Below, piece after piece: positions 5,986-14,656 of a DNA stretch of 64,000 nucleotides. The notes under the pieces were generated by a model. The model searched no databases. It was not told the DNA's origin and saw nothing but the letters and a program-made list of their open reading frames with translations. Source of the stretch: an uncultured Clostridia bacterium (lineage in GTDB: Bacteria > Bacillota > Clostridia > Oscillospirales > Oscillospiraceae); assembly GCA_937894515.1 (NCBI GenBank), contig CALCRH010000036.1, positions 1-64,000 of the forward strand. Direction: 5' to 3'. The position numbers and the translations under genes were made by a program. How positions within the stretch are numbered: position 1 is the stretch's first letter; every line of letters begins with the position of its first letter.

Positions 5986-6468
5986 TTACAGCTTGTACTC
6001 TAAAAAGATAGTTCCGGGAACGAGACAGTCATAGTAGCAGTCGATGTCGGTAAAGCCCATCTCCCGATAGAGCCTGATGGCGGTTTTCAGCGGGGGCAGA
6101 GTGTCCAGCCGCAGATATTGATAGCCGATGTCCCGGGCATCGTCAATGACCTGCTGCACCAGCAGGCGGCCCAGATCATGTCCCCGGAATTCGGGGCGGA
6201 TGTAGAGACGCTTCAGCTCACAATAGGTATCATCCACGGGCTTAAGGCCGATGCAGCCTGCCACCTTACCATCGGCGTGGAGGACATAGATAGCGCCGGT
6301 GGGAAAGCCGTACTTGTCGTACAGGTGATCCAGCTCCTCGTCATAGTTCTGCTGAGTCAGGGACGGGGCAAAGTCCGGATAGCACGCCACCAGCATTTCG
6401 GCGTACTCCTTGTATAAGGGGCGCAGCTCTTCCTTTCGCTCATAGGCGGGAAACAGTTCTAATTTCAC
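5986..6468 (-). CDS. GNAT-family N-acetyltransferase
   Basis: The protein has 160 residues with the GNAT fold. The beta-4 strand GCIGLKPVDDTYCELKRLYIRPEFRG leads to the acetyl-CoA pyrophosphate loop HDLGRLLVQQV (near residue 100), then LRLDTLPPLKTAIRLYREMGF, the typical C-terminal motif. It transfers an acetyl group from acetyl-CoA to an unknown amine. It lies 11 bases upstream of the SDR gene and follows the DNPH1-like gene by three bases, so the three are probably one operon from the promoter at 6910-6938. Confidence 0.75.
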   Translation of the reverse strand: MKLELFPAYERKEELRPLYKEYAEMLVACYPDFAPSLTQQNYDEELDHLYDKYGFPTGAIYVLHADGKVAGCIGLKPVDDTYCELKRLYIRPEFRGHDLGRLLVQQVIDDARDIGYQYLRLDTLPPLKTAIRLYREMGFTDIDCYYDCLVPGTIFLEYKL

Positions 6469-6471
6469 GGC

Positions 6472-6882
6472 TTACGCCTCCTCCATGATAGACTTGAGGG
6501 TATCAAACAGTTCGTCCCGAGTCCGGTACAGGTGGATACCGAAATGGGGATCTCCCGCCAGCATGGCGGACAGGCGGCCGTCCTCCTTGCCGTAGAACAC
6601 ATGGACCGGTTTGCCGATGGCTTCGGCAAACGCCAGCTCATAGCCCACGCCCAGAGACGGCGTGGAGCATTCGGCGATGACGATGTCGCTCTGCCTGAGC
6701 CATGCGGTATCTCGCTGCCAGATGTGGACTGCGGTGCCGTCATTGCCCTGTTCGGTGAGATGCGGGTCACCCACATGCTCGGTGAGCACCGGGCCGTATT
6801 GCTTCAAAAAGGCGATCATATCGTGGTACAGCGCGGCATCCTGCCGTCCGCCGCGAATGGAGCCGCAAAAATAGATGTTCAT
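6472..6882 (-). CDS. Deoxynucleoside-monophosphate N-glycosidase, DNPH1 (Rcl)-like
   Basis: The 136-residue protein matches the nucleoside 2-deoxyribosyltransferase fold and closely resembles DNPH1: CGSIRGGRQD at the phosphate-binding start, TEHV, then the catalytic region IVIAECSTPSLGVGYELAFA with the nucleophilic Glu. Enzymes of this family split the base from 2'-deoxynucleoside 5'-monophosphates, including modified ones, and so clean nucleotide pools. The start at 6882 has GAGGTGG upstream and begins directly with the core strand MNIYFCGS; a longer reading frame to 7044 would run through the promoter. A 2-deoxyribosyltransferase is the alternative. Confidence 0.75.
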   Translation of the reverse strand: MNIYFCGSIRGGRQDAALYHDMIAFLKQYGPVLTEHVGDPHLTEQGNDGTAVHIWQRDTAWLRQSDIVIAECSTPSLGVGYELAFAEAIGKPVHVFYGKEDGRLSAMLAGDPHFGIHLYRTRDELFDTLKSIMEEA

Positions 6883-6909
6883 GGTTTCCACCTCGTTTTC
6901 TCTGCTTTT

Positions 6910-6938
6910 ATTATAATGAGTCTCTTTCCCGGTGTCAA
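6910..6938 (-). promoter_or_regulatory. Promoter of the DNPH1/GNAT/SDR operon
   Basis: On the minus strand TTGACA (6938-6933) and TATAAT (6915-6910) are perfect boxes 17 bp apart, 27 bases before the start codon. GTGTCAAC over the -35 box and GTTGATAC at 6953-6960 form an imperfect inverted repeat between this promoter and the divergent ABC operon. Confidence 0.75.
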
Positions 6939-7017
6939 CGCACCGTTTGGCGGTTGATACATAGAATAACGCAGGAGAGCAATTCTCCGTAGAACAAAAA
7001 AGATAAGGGAGGTCAAC

Positions 7018-7782
7018 ATGGGCAAGATGGTTTCGCTTCACCATGCCGCCGTGGTGTATCAGTCGCCCGAGTCGGAGGTGGAGGCGGTAAAGGACGTGTC
7101 CTTTGACCTGGAAGAGGGAGAGTTTGTCAGTCTGGTGGGGCCGTCAGGCTGCGGGAAAAGTACACTTTTGAGCGTGATCGCAGGATTGGAGCCCATTACC
7201 GGCGGGACGGCAGAGATCTGCGGGGAGCCCATCACCGGGACTTCGCCCCACATCGGACTGATGCCCCAGCAGGATCAGCTTTTCGAGTGGGAGACCATTC
7301 GCCGCAACGTGCTGCTGGGCCTGCGGATCCGGGGGGACAGAGATCCTGAACACATCGAACGGGTGGAGAGTCTGCTGGAACGGTATGGCCTGGCGGCCTT
7401 TGCCGATAAACACCCTGCCCAGCTCTCCGGCGGGATGCGTCAGCGCTGTGCGCTGATCCGGACACTGGCCACCGATCCCCGGCTGCTGCTTCTCGATGAG
7501 CCTTTTTCCGCCCTGGACTACCAGACGCGCCTGCAGGTAACGGATCACATCTGGAGAATCCTGCGGGAGCAGGAGAAAACCGCCTTGCTGGTGACCCATG
7601 ACATCTCCGAGGCGGTGAGCATGTCCGATCGGGTCATTGTACTGTCTCGGCGGCCGGCAACGGTGAAAACGGTGGTGGACGTGGGAGAATTGCGGGAACT
7701 GCCGCCCCTGCAGCGACGGGAAAATCCGGTGTTTTCCGGTTATTTCGATCAAATCTGGAGGGAGTTGGATATCCATGCCTGA
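7018..7782 (+). CDS. ABC transporter ATP-binding protein, NitT/TauT type
   Basis: This 254-residue ATPase has Walker A GPSGCGKST (residues 41-49), a Q-loop in LMPQQDQLFEW, signature LSGGMRQR, Walker B LLLLDEPFSALD and the switch His in LVTHDISEA. It belongs with SsuB/TauB/ThiZ-like subunits that drive import of small organic compounds. A GGGAGG site precedes the ATG. Its stop overlaps the permease start by eight bases, and the binding protein follows, so the three genes form one importer. The upstream region shows no TPP or other riboswitch that I can recognise. Confidence 0.88.
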   Translation: MGKMVSLHHAAVVYQSPESEVEAVKDVSFDLEEGEFVSLVGPSGCGKSTLLSVIAGLEPITGGTAEICGEPITGTSPHIGLMPQQDQLFEWETIRRNVLLGLRIRGDRDPEHIERVESLLERYGLAAFADKHPAQLSGGMRQRCALIRTLATDPRLLLLDEPFSALDYQTRLQVTDHIWRILREQEKTALLVTHDISEAVSMSDRVIVLSRRPATVKTVVDVGELRELPPLQRRENPVFSGYFDQIWRELDIHA

Positions 7783-8575
7783 ATCTTACGGCGTACGCCG
7801 GCGATATCTGGAGGGACTGCGCCGCAAAAAAAGGCAGATCCGCACATGGCAGATCGCGGTGCTGGTGGGGCTGTTTGCCCTATGGGAGCTGAGCTGCCGG
7901 GTGGGATGGAGCGACGGCTTTCTCGTCAGCAGTCCCAGCCGGATCTGGGGTACCTTTCTGGGACTGTGCCGAGACGGCAGCTTACTGCGGCATGTGGCAG
8001 TAAGCTGCCTGGAAACGGTGGCAGGCTTTACCGCCGGGACGGTTCTTGGCACCCTGGTTGCCGTAGCCATGTGGTGGTGGCCCACCTTCAGCCGGGTGCT
8101 GGACCCCTATCTGGTGGTGCTGAACGCCCTGCCGAAAACCGCGCTGGGCCCCATTTTCATCGTGTGGATGGGTGCCGGTGAGGGCGCCATCATTATCATG
8201 ACCCTGGCCATCTCGCTGATCGTGACCATTCTCAATATGTATGAGGGCTTCCGCAGCACGGAACAGGAAAAGCTGCGGCTGATGCAGACCCTGGGCGCAT
8301 CAAAAAGGCAGATCCTCTGGCTGTTGGTGTTCCCCGCCAACTTCGGCACCCTGCTCAGCACGCTGAAGGTGAACGTGGGCCTTTCGTGGGTGGGAGTCAT
8401 CATGGGAGAGTTTCTGGTGTCCCGGGCAGGACTGGGCTATCTCATCGTCTATGGGTCCCAGGTGTTCAACATGGATCTGGTGATGACCAGCGTACTGCTG
8501 CTGGCGGTGGCGGCAGTGGTGATGTACCAACTGGTGCTGTTGGCGGAAAAAGGACTAAAACGACTATGGGGGTAA
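7775..8575 (+). CDS. ABC transporter permease, NitT/TauT type
   Basis: The protein has 266 residues with a basic N-terminus, then about six membrane segments (first near residues 28-45). The coupling motif lies in EQEKLRLMQTLGASKRQILW, the EAA loop that contacts the ATPase. It resembles SsuC/TauC-like permeases. It overlaps the ATPase gene and ends four bases before the binding-protein start. Substrate cannot be read from this subunit. Confidence 0.85.
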   Translation: MPESYGVRRRYLEGLRRKKRQIRTWQIAVLVGLFALWELSCRVGWSDGFLVSSPSRIWGTFLGLCRDGSLLRHVAVSCLETVAGFTAGTVLGTLVAVAMWWWPTFSRVLDPYLVVLNALPKTALGPIFIVWMGAGEGAIIIMTLAISLIVTILNMYEGFRSTEQEKLRLMQTLGASKRQILWLLVFPANFGTLLSTLKVNVGLSWVGVIMGEFLVSRAGLGYLIVYGSQVFNMDLVMTSVLLLAVAAVVMYQLVLLAEKGLKRLWG

Positions 8576-8579
8576 AACA

Positions 8580-9578
8580 ATGAAAAAGATTCTGGCATTT
8601 CTCTGCGCCGGTATGCTGACGGCGCTGCTGTTATGCGGCTGCGGCAATACCGGAGCAGGACATACGCTGACCAAAGTGCGGCTGAACGAAGTGACCCACT
8701 CCGTGTTCTATGCGCCTCAGTATCTGGCTATGGAACTGGGGTACTTTGCGGACGAGGGTCTGGACATCGAGCTGACCAACGGCGGCGGTGCGGATAAGGT
8801 GATGACCGCAGTGGTCACCGGACAGAGCGACATCGGTCTGGCCGGTCCCGAGAGCTGTGTGTATATCTACGCACAAGGCAAGGAGGACTATCCGCGGGTC
8901 TTTGCCCAGCTTACCCGGCGGGACGGTTCCTTCCTGGTGGGGCGTACCGATGAGGAGTTCCGATGGGAAAACCTGAAGGGGAAAACCGTCATCGGCGGCC
9001 GGGCCGGCGGTATGCCGGAGATGACACTGGAGTATGTGATGAAGCAAAACGGTGTAATGCCGGGTGTGGACACGGTGGTGGACACCTCCGTGCAGTTCAA
9101 TATGATGGCGGGCGCCTTTACCGGCGGGCAGGGAGACTATGTGGCGCTGTTTGAACCCACCGCTACGGAGGTGGAGCTGGCAGGACAGGGTCATATCCTC
9201 TGCTCTATCGGTACCGAAAGCGGCGAAGTACCCTATACCGCGTATTTTGCCGCCCAGAGTTATCTGGAAAGCAACCCTGAAGTGATCGAGGCATTCTGCC
9301 GGGCGCTGCACCGGGCCATGGCGTTTATTGAGACCCACACCGACCGGGAGGTGGCCCAGGCCATGCTGGCGCAGTTCCCCGACACCGATCTGGATGTGCT
9401 GGAAACCGTTACCGCCCGGCACCGCGCCATTGATGCGTGGAATACCCCGCTGACCATGGAGCAAGCTGCGCTGGAGCGACTGGAGACCATTATGACCGAG
9501 GCGGGTGTGCTGGAAAAGGCGAACTGGGTGGACTTTGACGCGCTGGTGGATAACCACTTTGCCGAAAGCACCCGATAA
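8580..9578 (+). CDS. ABC transporter substrate-binding lipoprotein, NMT1/THI5-like
   Basis: The protein has 332 residues. The signal peptide ends in the lipobox LCGC (Cys at about residue 20). The mature protein has the NMT1/SsuA-like pattern: HSVFYAPQYLAMELGYFADEGLDIEL, then GGADKVMTAVVTGQSDIGLAGPE, then a two-lobed fold. Relatives bind sulfonates, nitrate, thiamine precursors or similar small molecules. No sulfonate or thiamine gene lies nearby, so the ligand is left open. It is the last gene of the importer operon and is followed by a strong terminator. Confidence 0.85.
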   Translation: MKKILAFLCAGMLTALLLCGCGNTGAGHTLTKVRLNEVTHSVFYAPQYLAMELGYFADEGLDIELTNGGGADKVMTAVVTGQSDIGLAGPESCVYIYAQGKEDYPRVFAQLTRRDGSFLVGRTDEEFRWENLKGKTVIGGRAGGMPEMTLEYVMKQNGVMPGVDTVVDTSVQFNMMAGAFTGGQGDYVALFEPTATEVELAGQGHILCSIGTESGEVPYTAYFAAQSYLESNPEVIEAFCRALHRAMAFIETHTDREVAQAMLAQFPDTDLDVLETVTARHRAIDAWNTPLTMEQAALERLETIMTEAGVLEKANWVDFDALVDNHFAESTR

Positions 9579-9586
9579 CAAGGAAC

Positions 9587-9615
9587 AAAAAGAGCGGCTG
9601 CATGCCGCTCTTTTT
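9587..9615 (+). terminator. Terminator of the ABC importer operon
   Basis: AAAAAGAGCGGC (9587-9598) pairs with GCCGCTCTTTTT (9604-9615) around loop TGCAT, nine bases past the stop codon. Confidence 0.9.
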
Positions 9616-9724
9616 GAGGTTCCGGACAGAAAATTGAGGGCAAAATGTGCTGACAAAATTTGCCAAAAAAACCAAATGTTGTGGATAAAGACAGAAGTTT
9701 CATCAATTTTTTGCGCTTTTTGTA

Positions 9725-9753
9725 TGGACAAGCAAATGGGAAAATGCTATACT
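9725..9753 (+). promoter_or_regulatory. Promoter of the dockerin/cohesin operon
   Basis: TGGACA (9725-9730) and TATACT (9748-9753) have a 17-bp spacer, leaving an 80-base leader to the first gene. Confidence 0.55.
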
Positions 9754-9840
9754 GGCCTTGAATTATTATGTAAATCAAGCGGCGAAAATGCGCCGCGTGT
9801 GACTTTTGACAGACCTCACAGAGGATAGGGTGATGCCGAT

Positions 9841-12180
9841 ATGAGAAAAATGAAGAGAGGAGTTGCGCTCCTTCTGGTGCTGGCGCTGCTGGCAACGCTG
9901 GTGGTGGCCGCCAGCTATAACTGGAGAGATGCGGAGCTTGGCGACCTGAGCCAGTATTATGAGACCGGCTCGGTGGGCAAGGAAAAAGCGCAGCCCGGCT
10001 ATATCTCTACGATGTCCGGCGATTCCGGCGGTACGTCCTACGGCGTTTATATGTTTGCCAGCAATGCCGGCACGCCCTATGAATTCGCCAAATGGCTGAA
10101 GGGACACACCCCGCTTTCTCTTTACTGGCAGATGGGTGAAGTGCTGACCATGGCCTATGAGTATAACCGCTTTGGCCAATATTCGCCGGGCTATGGCAGC
10201 AACTTTAATGCCAAATGGAAACGAATCGCCGAAACATGGCCGGAGGAGTTTTTCGAAGCGCAAAAGGCCTATTGGCGGGAGACCAACTACAACAAACTGA
10301 TCGCCAATATTCAGGCGCAGTATCCGGCATTGAGCCTGGATAATTACAGCATTGCCCTGAAAAACGTATTTTGGAGCCGCAGCGTCCAGAACGGCGTATC
10401 CGGCGCCACAAAAGTGATCACCAACGCTATCAATGGTCTGGGAGGATTCAAAAACCAGAGCGAGGAGACGTTGATCAACGCCATCTATGCGGAGTGCAGC
10501 AAGCTGGATGCAGTAGCTGCCGCCAAGAAAATGTCCGGTTCTGTTGCCAGTAAGTACGGCGTGAACGGCAAGAGCATGGCGTATTTTTCCGCCAACTCCG
10601 GCGATGTGCAGATCAGCGTTTACCGCCGTCTGCACGTCAATGAGCCCGCCGATGCTGTGGTGATGCTGTATCAGAACCAGGGATGGACGATGCCCAACGG
10701 CGTCTATCAGATCCGCAGCCACAACAATCAAAGCCAGGGAATTGTGGGAGGCATGCTTGGCCCGGCCAGCAGCGCCGACCTGTTTACCCTGACCAACTTT
10801 GAAAGCGGCTATGTGACCTTGAACGCAGGGGACAAGCGTTTGACGGACAAAGGCGGTGTTGTGGCCCCGGCAAGTGCCGATGCCGGCAACAACCAGATGT
10901 GGAAAATCGAGGGAAACACCCTGAAAAACCGGGGTACAGGCGGATATCTGGCGGCGAACGAAAGCGGAGAACTGATTACCGTCAGCTCTGCCGCAAAAGC
11001 AACGCCGTGGCAGTTCAGCGCCCAGGCGAAGGTGCAGGGGATCGGGCTGTTCTATCCCGGCTGTGAAAAGAATGTGACCAATCAGCTGGTGGCAAAAAGC
11101 TCCTCGTTCCCCATTCGAGGTGTGATTACCAGCGCCAAGAATATTACCAACATAACGGTAAAGGTGACCGGCTCCGGGACAGGATTTACCGCGTCTGCCG
11201 CCCCCAATGCCAACTGGTACGACCTGTGGAATCTGGACAGCAAGTGTACGTTCAGCAGCCTTTCCAAAGGGGATTATACGCTGGTGATCACCGCCACAGC
11301 CGGCGGCGAGACTACGGAACTGGCACGGAGCAAATTCAGCGTTGCGGCCAACACCGGTAACGTGGGCGATGACGAAACCTTTACTGTCACCTTTGATGCC
11401 AAGGGCGGCGGCAGCAATATTACCCGCACTTATAAACTGGGCGATGTGTACGGAGAATTGCCCGAAATCGATAAGAGCGGCTTCGTGGGCTGGTTCCTGG
11501 AGGACGGCACGGAAATCAACGCGTCCACGCCTGTTGCGGCAAAGAACCACACTTTGATCGCCAAATACGGCGCAGTCTATACTGTTACATTCCTGAAAGA
11601 AAACGGCGCCACACTCAAAACACTGCAGTTGGCGGAGGGTGAGCTGATTACCGCACCGACCAACCCGGTCAAGGCTGCTGACGGCAGCTATACATACAGC
11701 TTCAGCTATTGGCAGGACGGGGCAGGCAATAAGTTTGTCAGCGACGAGACCTATATGGGTACCGAGAATATCACCTATACGCCGGTCTTTACCAAGTCCG
11801 ATGGCACATCGGGCGGTACAGAGACGGATAGCGGCTATCTAAAGGGTTTGGTGCCGAATACCGGAGTTTCCGCGCTGACAGACAGCGGCTATAAGGTTTA
11901 TAACAGCGATGGGTCCTCGGTTACCGGCGGCAACCTTGCCACCGGCATGACCGCGACCTCCGCCGGCACCACGGTAACAGTGGTGGTCACCGGCGATGTC
12001 AACGGCGATGGAAAGCTGACCATTACAGACGTGGTGAAATTGCAGTCCCATGTGGTGGGAAAGAACGCCCTGAGCGGTGCGTTTGCCAAAGCGGGAGACT
12101 TGAACGGTGACGGCAGTATCACCATTACCGATGTGGTACAGGCGGCGCAGGTCACCGTGGGCAAGCGGAGTCTGAGCTAA
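9841..12180 (+). CDS. Secreted multidomain protein with lysozyme-like domain and C-terminal dockerin
   Basis: The 779-residue protein begins with a signal peptide (LLLVLALLATLVVAA). Residues about 50-270 resemble lysozyme/chitosanase-like domains of VgrG-related proteins (PGYISTMSGDSGGTSYGVYM, then several aromatic helices); catalytic acids are not certain. Residues about 275-400 look like a ricin-type beta-trefoil (MPNGVYQIRSHNN, NQMWKIEG). Around 510-590 is an InlB-type B-repeat (FTVTFDAKGGG, FVGWFLEDG). The end has two dockerin calcium loops, GDVNGDGKLTITDVV and GDLNGDGSITITDVV. The next gene, 21 bases on, encodes a cohesin-like membrane protein, its likely anchor. Confidence 0.75.
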   Translation: MRKMKRGVALLLVLALLATLVVAASYNWRDAELGDLSQYYETGSVGKEKAQPGYISTMSGDSGGTSYGVYMFASNAGTPYEFAKWLKGHTPLSLYWQMGEVLTMAYEYNRFGQYSPGYGSNFNAKWKRIAETWPEEFFEAQKAYWRETNYNKLIANIQAQYPALSLDNYSIALKNVFWSRSVQNGVSGATKVITNAINGLGGFKNQSEETLINAIYAECSKLDAVAAAKKMSGSVASKYGVNGKSMAYFSANSGDVQISVYRRLHVNEPADAVVMLYQNQGWTMPNGVYQIRSHNNQSQGIVGGMLGPASSADLFTLTNFESGYVTLNAGDKRLTDKGGVVAPASADAGNNQMWKIEGNTLKNRGTGGYLAANESGELITVSSAAKATPWQFSAQAKVQGIGLFYPGCEKNVTNQLVAKSSSFPIRGVITSAKNITNITVKVTGSGTGFTASAAPNANWYDLWNLDSKCTFSSLSKGDYTLVITATAGGETTELARSKFSVAANTGNVGDDETFTVTFDAKGGGSNITRTYKLGDVYGELPEIDKSGFVGWFLEDGTEINASTPVAAKNHTLIAKYGAVYTVTFLKENGATLKTLQLAEGELITAPTNPVKAADGSYTYSFSYWQDGAGNKFVSDETYMGTENITYTPVFTKSDGTSGGTETDSGYLKGLVPNTGVSALTDSGYKVYNSDGSSVTGGNLATGMTATSAGTTVTVVVTGDVNGDGKLTITDVVKLQSHVVGKNALSGAFAKAGDLNGDGSITITDVVQAAQVTVGKRSLS

Positions 12181-12201
12181 GAGGCAGATAGGAGAGATAA
12201 C

Positions 12202-13650
12202 ATGAAAAAGAAAGTGTTACATACGCTGCTGACGCTGGTGTTTGTCGGGGTGCTGTTCCTTGCGCTGACCCAGTCGGCGATGGCGGCGTCCGCCTCCTTG
12301 AGCGGCAGCAGCAGTATCCAGCCCGGCAACACCGTGACCCTGACGCTGTCTGTCAACGACAGCAGCATCTACGGCCTGAGCGGTACGCTGAGCTATGGCA
12401 GCAATCTGAGCTTTACCAATTACAGCTGCTCGGTCAGCGGCTGGAGCATGGAAGTCAACGGCACCAACTTCAGCGCTTACGGCACCACAGCCAGCACCGG
12501 CGGTGCCATTCTGACCGTCACCCTGAAGGTGGCGTCTGACGCACCGGCCTCCGGCGATCTGACAGCCAGCTTCGGCAACATCATTGTGACAGACGGCGAA
12601 AAAGACATTCCGCTGGATACGGCGTCCTGGAGCGGCAAGGTCAGCGCCCCCCTCAGCAACAACTGCGACCTGAAGGGCATTACTGTCACCAATGCCACCC
12701 TTTCCCCCGCTTTCAGCAAAAATACCACCTACTATACCTGTACCGTGCCCTATGCTGTGGAAAAGCTGAACCTGGATTACTTCCGGGATGACCAGGGACA
12801 GACCGTGAACATCAGCGGCAACGGCGGCTTTGTGGTGGGAGAGAATACCGTTACGCTGACAGTCAAGGCGGCCAATGGCGCCGCCAAGACCTATACGATT
12901 GCGGTGACCCGCCAGCAGGATCCCAATTATAAACCCGGCAAGGATGCGACTCTTTCGGCGCTGGAGCTGGAGGGCGCCACCCTTTCTCCGGCATTCAATC
13001 CCAAGGTGACAGAATATATCGCCTACGTCTCCCACGAGACCAAAGAGGTCAAGCTGAGCGGCGTGGCGAATGACGAAAAGGCGCTGAAAGTGGCAGGCAG
13101 CGAAAAGAACCTGACCACAGACGGCGTGACGGATCTGACAGTGATCTGCACGGCAGAGGACGGCACCACGACCCAGACCTATACCGTCCATGTTTACCGC
13201 ATGCCTGCCTATACCGGCGGTATTCCCCGGATCGAGTACGGCGATCAGGAGGATGTCCTGCCGGAGCAGGAGGAAACGGCTCCGGCCGCCTTTACCCTGC
13301 CCATGGTATTCACCCTGCCGCTGGTGGGTGAAGTCTCCTCTGTTTTGGTCGCGGGAATTGTACTGTTTGTAGTATTCGGCCTGCTGTTTGTGCTGGGTCT
13401 CCTGGTGGGACGGCTGCACGGCGGCGATGAAGAATATGATGAATATGACGAAGAAGAGCCGGGTACTGCGTATGAGGAAGCCGCCACGAAACCGGAGCCT
13501 GTTTCCGTAAGCCGGGAGCCGGAACCTCTGCCGATTTATCATGAGCCGATAGAGGAAGAACAAGTGCCGAAACAGATATCGGAAAAAGAGGCAGACAACG
13601 AAACAATGAATCTGGAAGATTTACTGAAGGACATCCACAATATGATGTAA
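12202..13650 (+). CDS. Membrane-anchored cohesin-like surface protein with cadherin-like repeats
   Basis: The 482-residue protein starts with a signal peptide. Residues about 30-150 form a cohesin-like beta-sandwich (IQPGNTVTLTLSVNDSSIYGLSGTLSYG, then GGAILTVTLKVASDAP). Two cadherin-like beta-sandwich (PF12733-type) repeats follow, each built on the pattern L-x-x-L-x-V-x-x-A-T-LSPAF...YTV. A membrane segment lies near residues 375-405 (VLVAGIVLFVVFGLLFVLGL), followed by an acidic cytoplasmic tail. Beside a dockerin protein, its likely job is to hold that protein on the cell surface. Unlike usual scaffoldins it has one cohesin and a membrane anchor. Confidence 0.7.
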   Translation: MKKKVLHTLLTLVFVGVLFLALTQSAMAASASLSGSSSIQPGNTVTLTLSVNDSSIYGLSGTLSYGSNLSFTNYSCSVSGWSMEVNGTNFSAYGTTASTGGAILTVTLKVASDAPASGDLTASFGNIIVTDGEKDIPLDTASWSGKVSAPLSNNCDLKGITVTNATLSPAFSKNTTYYTCTVPYAVEKLNLDYFRDDQGQTVNISGNGGFVVGENTVTLTVKAANGAAKTYTIAVTRQQDPNYKPGKDATLSALELEGATLSPAFNPKVTEYIAYVSHETKEVKLSGVANDEKALKVAGSEKNLTTDGVTDLTVICTAEDGTTTQTYTVHVYRMPAYTGGIPRIEYGDQEDVLPEQEETAPAAFTLPMVFTLPLVGEVSSVLVAGIVLFVVFGLLFVLGLLVGRLHGGDEEYDEYDEEEPGTAYEEAATKPEPVSVSREPEPLPIYHEPIEEEQVPKQISEKEADNETMNLEDLLKDIHNMM

Positions 13651-13684
13651 AATAAGAGAGAGGACAGACGTCCTCTCTCTTATT
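13651..13684. terminator. Bidirectional terminator between the cohesin-like gene and truA
   Basis: A perfect 15-bp stem (13651-13665 with 13670-13684, loop AGAC) starts right after the upstream stop and overlaps the truA stop codon. A/T ends serve both directions. Confidence 0.75.
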
Positions 13685-14417
13685 CGTAATCCACCTTCAT
13701 CAGGCACAGACCTTCCGGCGGAGCGGTGGGGCCGGCCTGTTTGCGGTCACAGGAGTCTAAAATCTCCCGCACCTGTTCGGGCTTCCAGAAGCCCCGGCCC
13801 ACCTCCAGCAGGGTGCCCACCAGAATGCGTACCATATTTTGCAGGAAACCGTTGCCGTGAACGGTAAAGATCACCCGATCCTTTCGGCGTTCAACGGTGA
13901 TGCTGTCCACCGTACGCACGGTGGATTTTTTCATCTTCGGATTGCCGCAAAAGGAACGGAAATCGTGCTCGCCGATCAAATATTGGGCCGCCTGCATCAT
14001 GGCTTTTTCGTCTACGGGGTGATCCAGCAGGGTCAGATAGCGCCGGTCAAAGACCGGTTTTACCGCCCCATCGAAACAGGTATAGCGGTAGGTTTTGCCG
14101 GTGGCCTTATACCGGGCGTGGAACTGGGGCGAACATTCCCTGACCTCTCGGACGGCAATGGCGTCAGGCAGATAACGGTTGCAGTAATCCCGGATCTCCG
14201 TGTCGCTGCATGCGGTTTCCAAGAGGACGCTGGCCACCATTGCCCGGGCATGAACCCCGGCATCGGTGCGGCCTGCACCGATCACTTCCACCGGAGAACC
14301 GTTGAGCTGGCTCAATACGGATTCCAGCTTGCCCTGAATGGTGTCCTTGTCCGGCTGATGCTCCCAGCCGAAAAACCGGGTACCGTCATAGGCGATGGTC
14401 AGCTTGTAGTTTTTCAT
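13680..14417 (-). CDS. truA: tRNA pseudouridine(38-40) synthase TruA
   Basis: This 245-residue enzyme converts uridines at positions 38-40 of the tRNA anticodon arm to pseudouridine. The family signature GAGRTDAGVHA holds the catalytic Asp (near residue 51), and the start LTIAYDGTRFFGWEHQP and the late motif FLQNMVRILVGTLLEVGRG are diagnostic. Two ATGs six bases apart (14423 and 14417) share the purine run GGAGAAGGAG; I prefer 14417, which gives the usual short N-terminus before KLTIAYDG. The gene is transcribed toward the cohesin operon and away from tRNA-Ala. Confidence 0.92.
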   Translation of the reverse strand: MKNYKLTIAYDGTRFFGWEHQPDKDTIQGKLESVLSQLNGSPVEVIGAGRTDAGVHARAMVASVLLETACSDTEIRDYCNRYLPDAIAVREVRECSPQFHARYKATGKTYRYTCFDGAVKPVFDRRYLTLLDHPVDEKAMMQAAQYLIGEHDFRSFCGNPKMKKSTVRTVDSITVERRKDRVIFTVHGNGFLQNMVRILVGTLLEVGRGFWKPEQVREILDSCDRKQAGPTAPPEGLCLMKVDYE

Positions 14418-14493
14418 AGGCATCTCCTTCTCCTGTTTACCCGATCAGTTTAGCGTATTTTTTCAGGAAAAGCAAGACGAGACAGAATACCAC

Positions 14494-14521
14494 TTGCATT
14501 TTTCGGAAAGTCATGTATAAT
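14494..14521 (+). promoter_or_regulatory. Promoter of tRNA-Ala
   Basis: TTGCAT (14494-14499) and TATAAT (14516-14521) have a 16-bp spacer, 13 bases before the tRNA. Confidence 0.75.
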
Positions 14522-14534
14522 AAGAAAGGTTTTT

Positions 14535-14610
14535 GGGCTTGTAGCTCAGCTGGGAGAGCGTTCGGTTCGCATCCGAGAGGTCGAGGGTTCGAATCCCTTC
14601 AGGTCCACCA
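14535..14610 (+). tRNA. tRNA-Ala (anticodon CGC)
   Basis: The 76-base cloverleaf has acceptor strands GGGCTTG and CAGGTCC, giving the G3-U70 pair that marks tRNA-Ala. The anticodon loop is TTCGCAT, so the anticodon is CGC (codon GCG). The T-loop is TTCGAAT and CCA is encoded. Confidence 0.95.
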
Positions 14611-14648
14611 AATAAAAAAGCACCCCGAGAGGGTGCTTTTTTATTTGG
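14608..14648 (+). terminator. Terminator of tRNA-Ala (first of two copies)
   Basis: A perfect 18-bp stem (14608-14625 with 14631-14648, loop CGAGA) begins at the CCA end. A near-identical 41-base copy lies at 15744-15784. Confidence 0.85.
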
Positions 14649-14656
14649 AATAGGGT

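Noticed and set aside
6883..7017. TPP riboswitch before the NMT1-like ABC operon
   Set aside because: I looked for the CUGAGA and ACCUGA-type core and a matching helix and found none in the 135-base region.
9775..11550. 591-residue antisense frame opposite the dockerin gene
   Set aside because: The sense strand has a signal peptide and recognisable domains; the antisense product has none.
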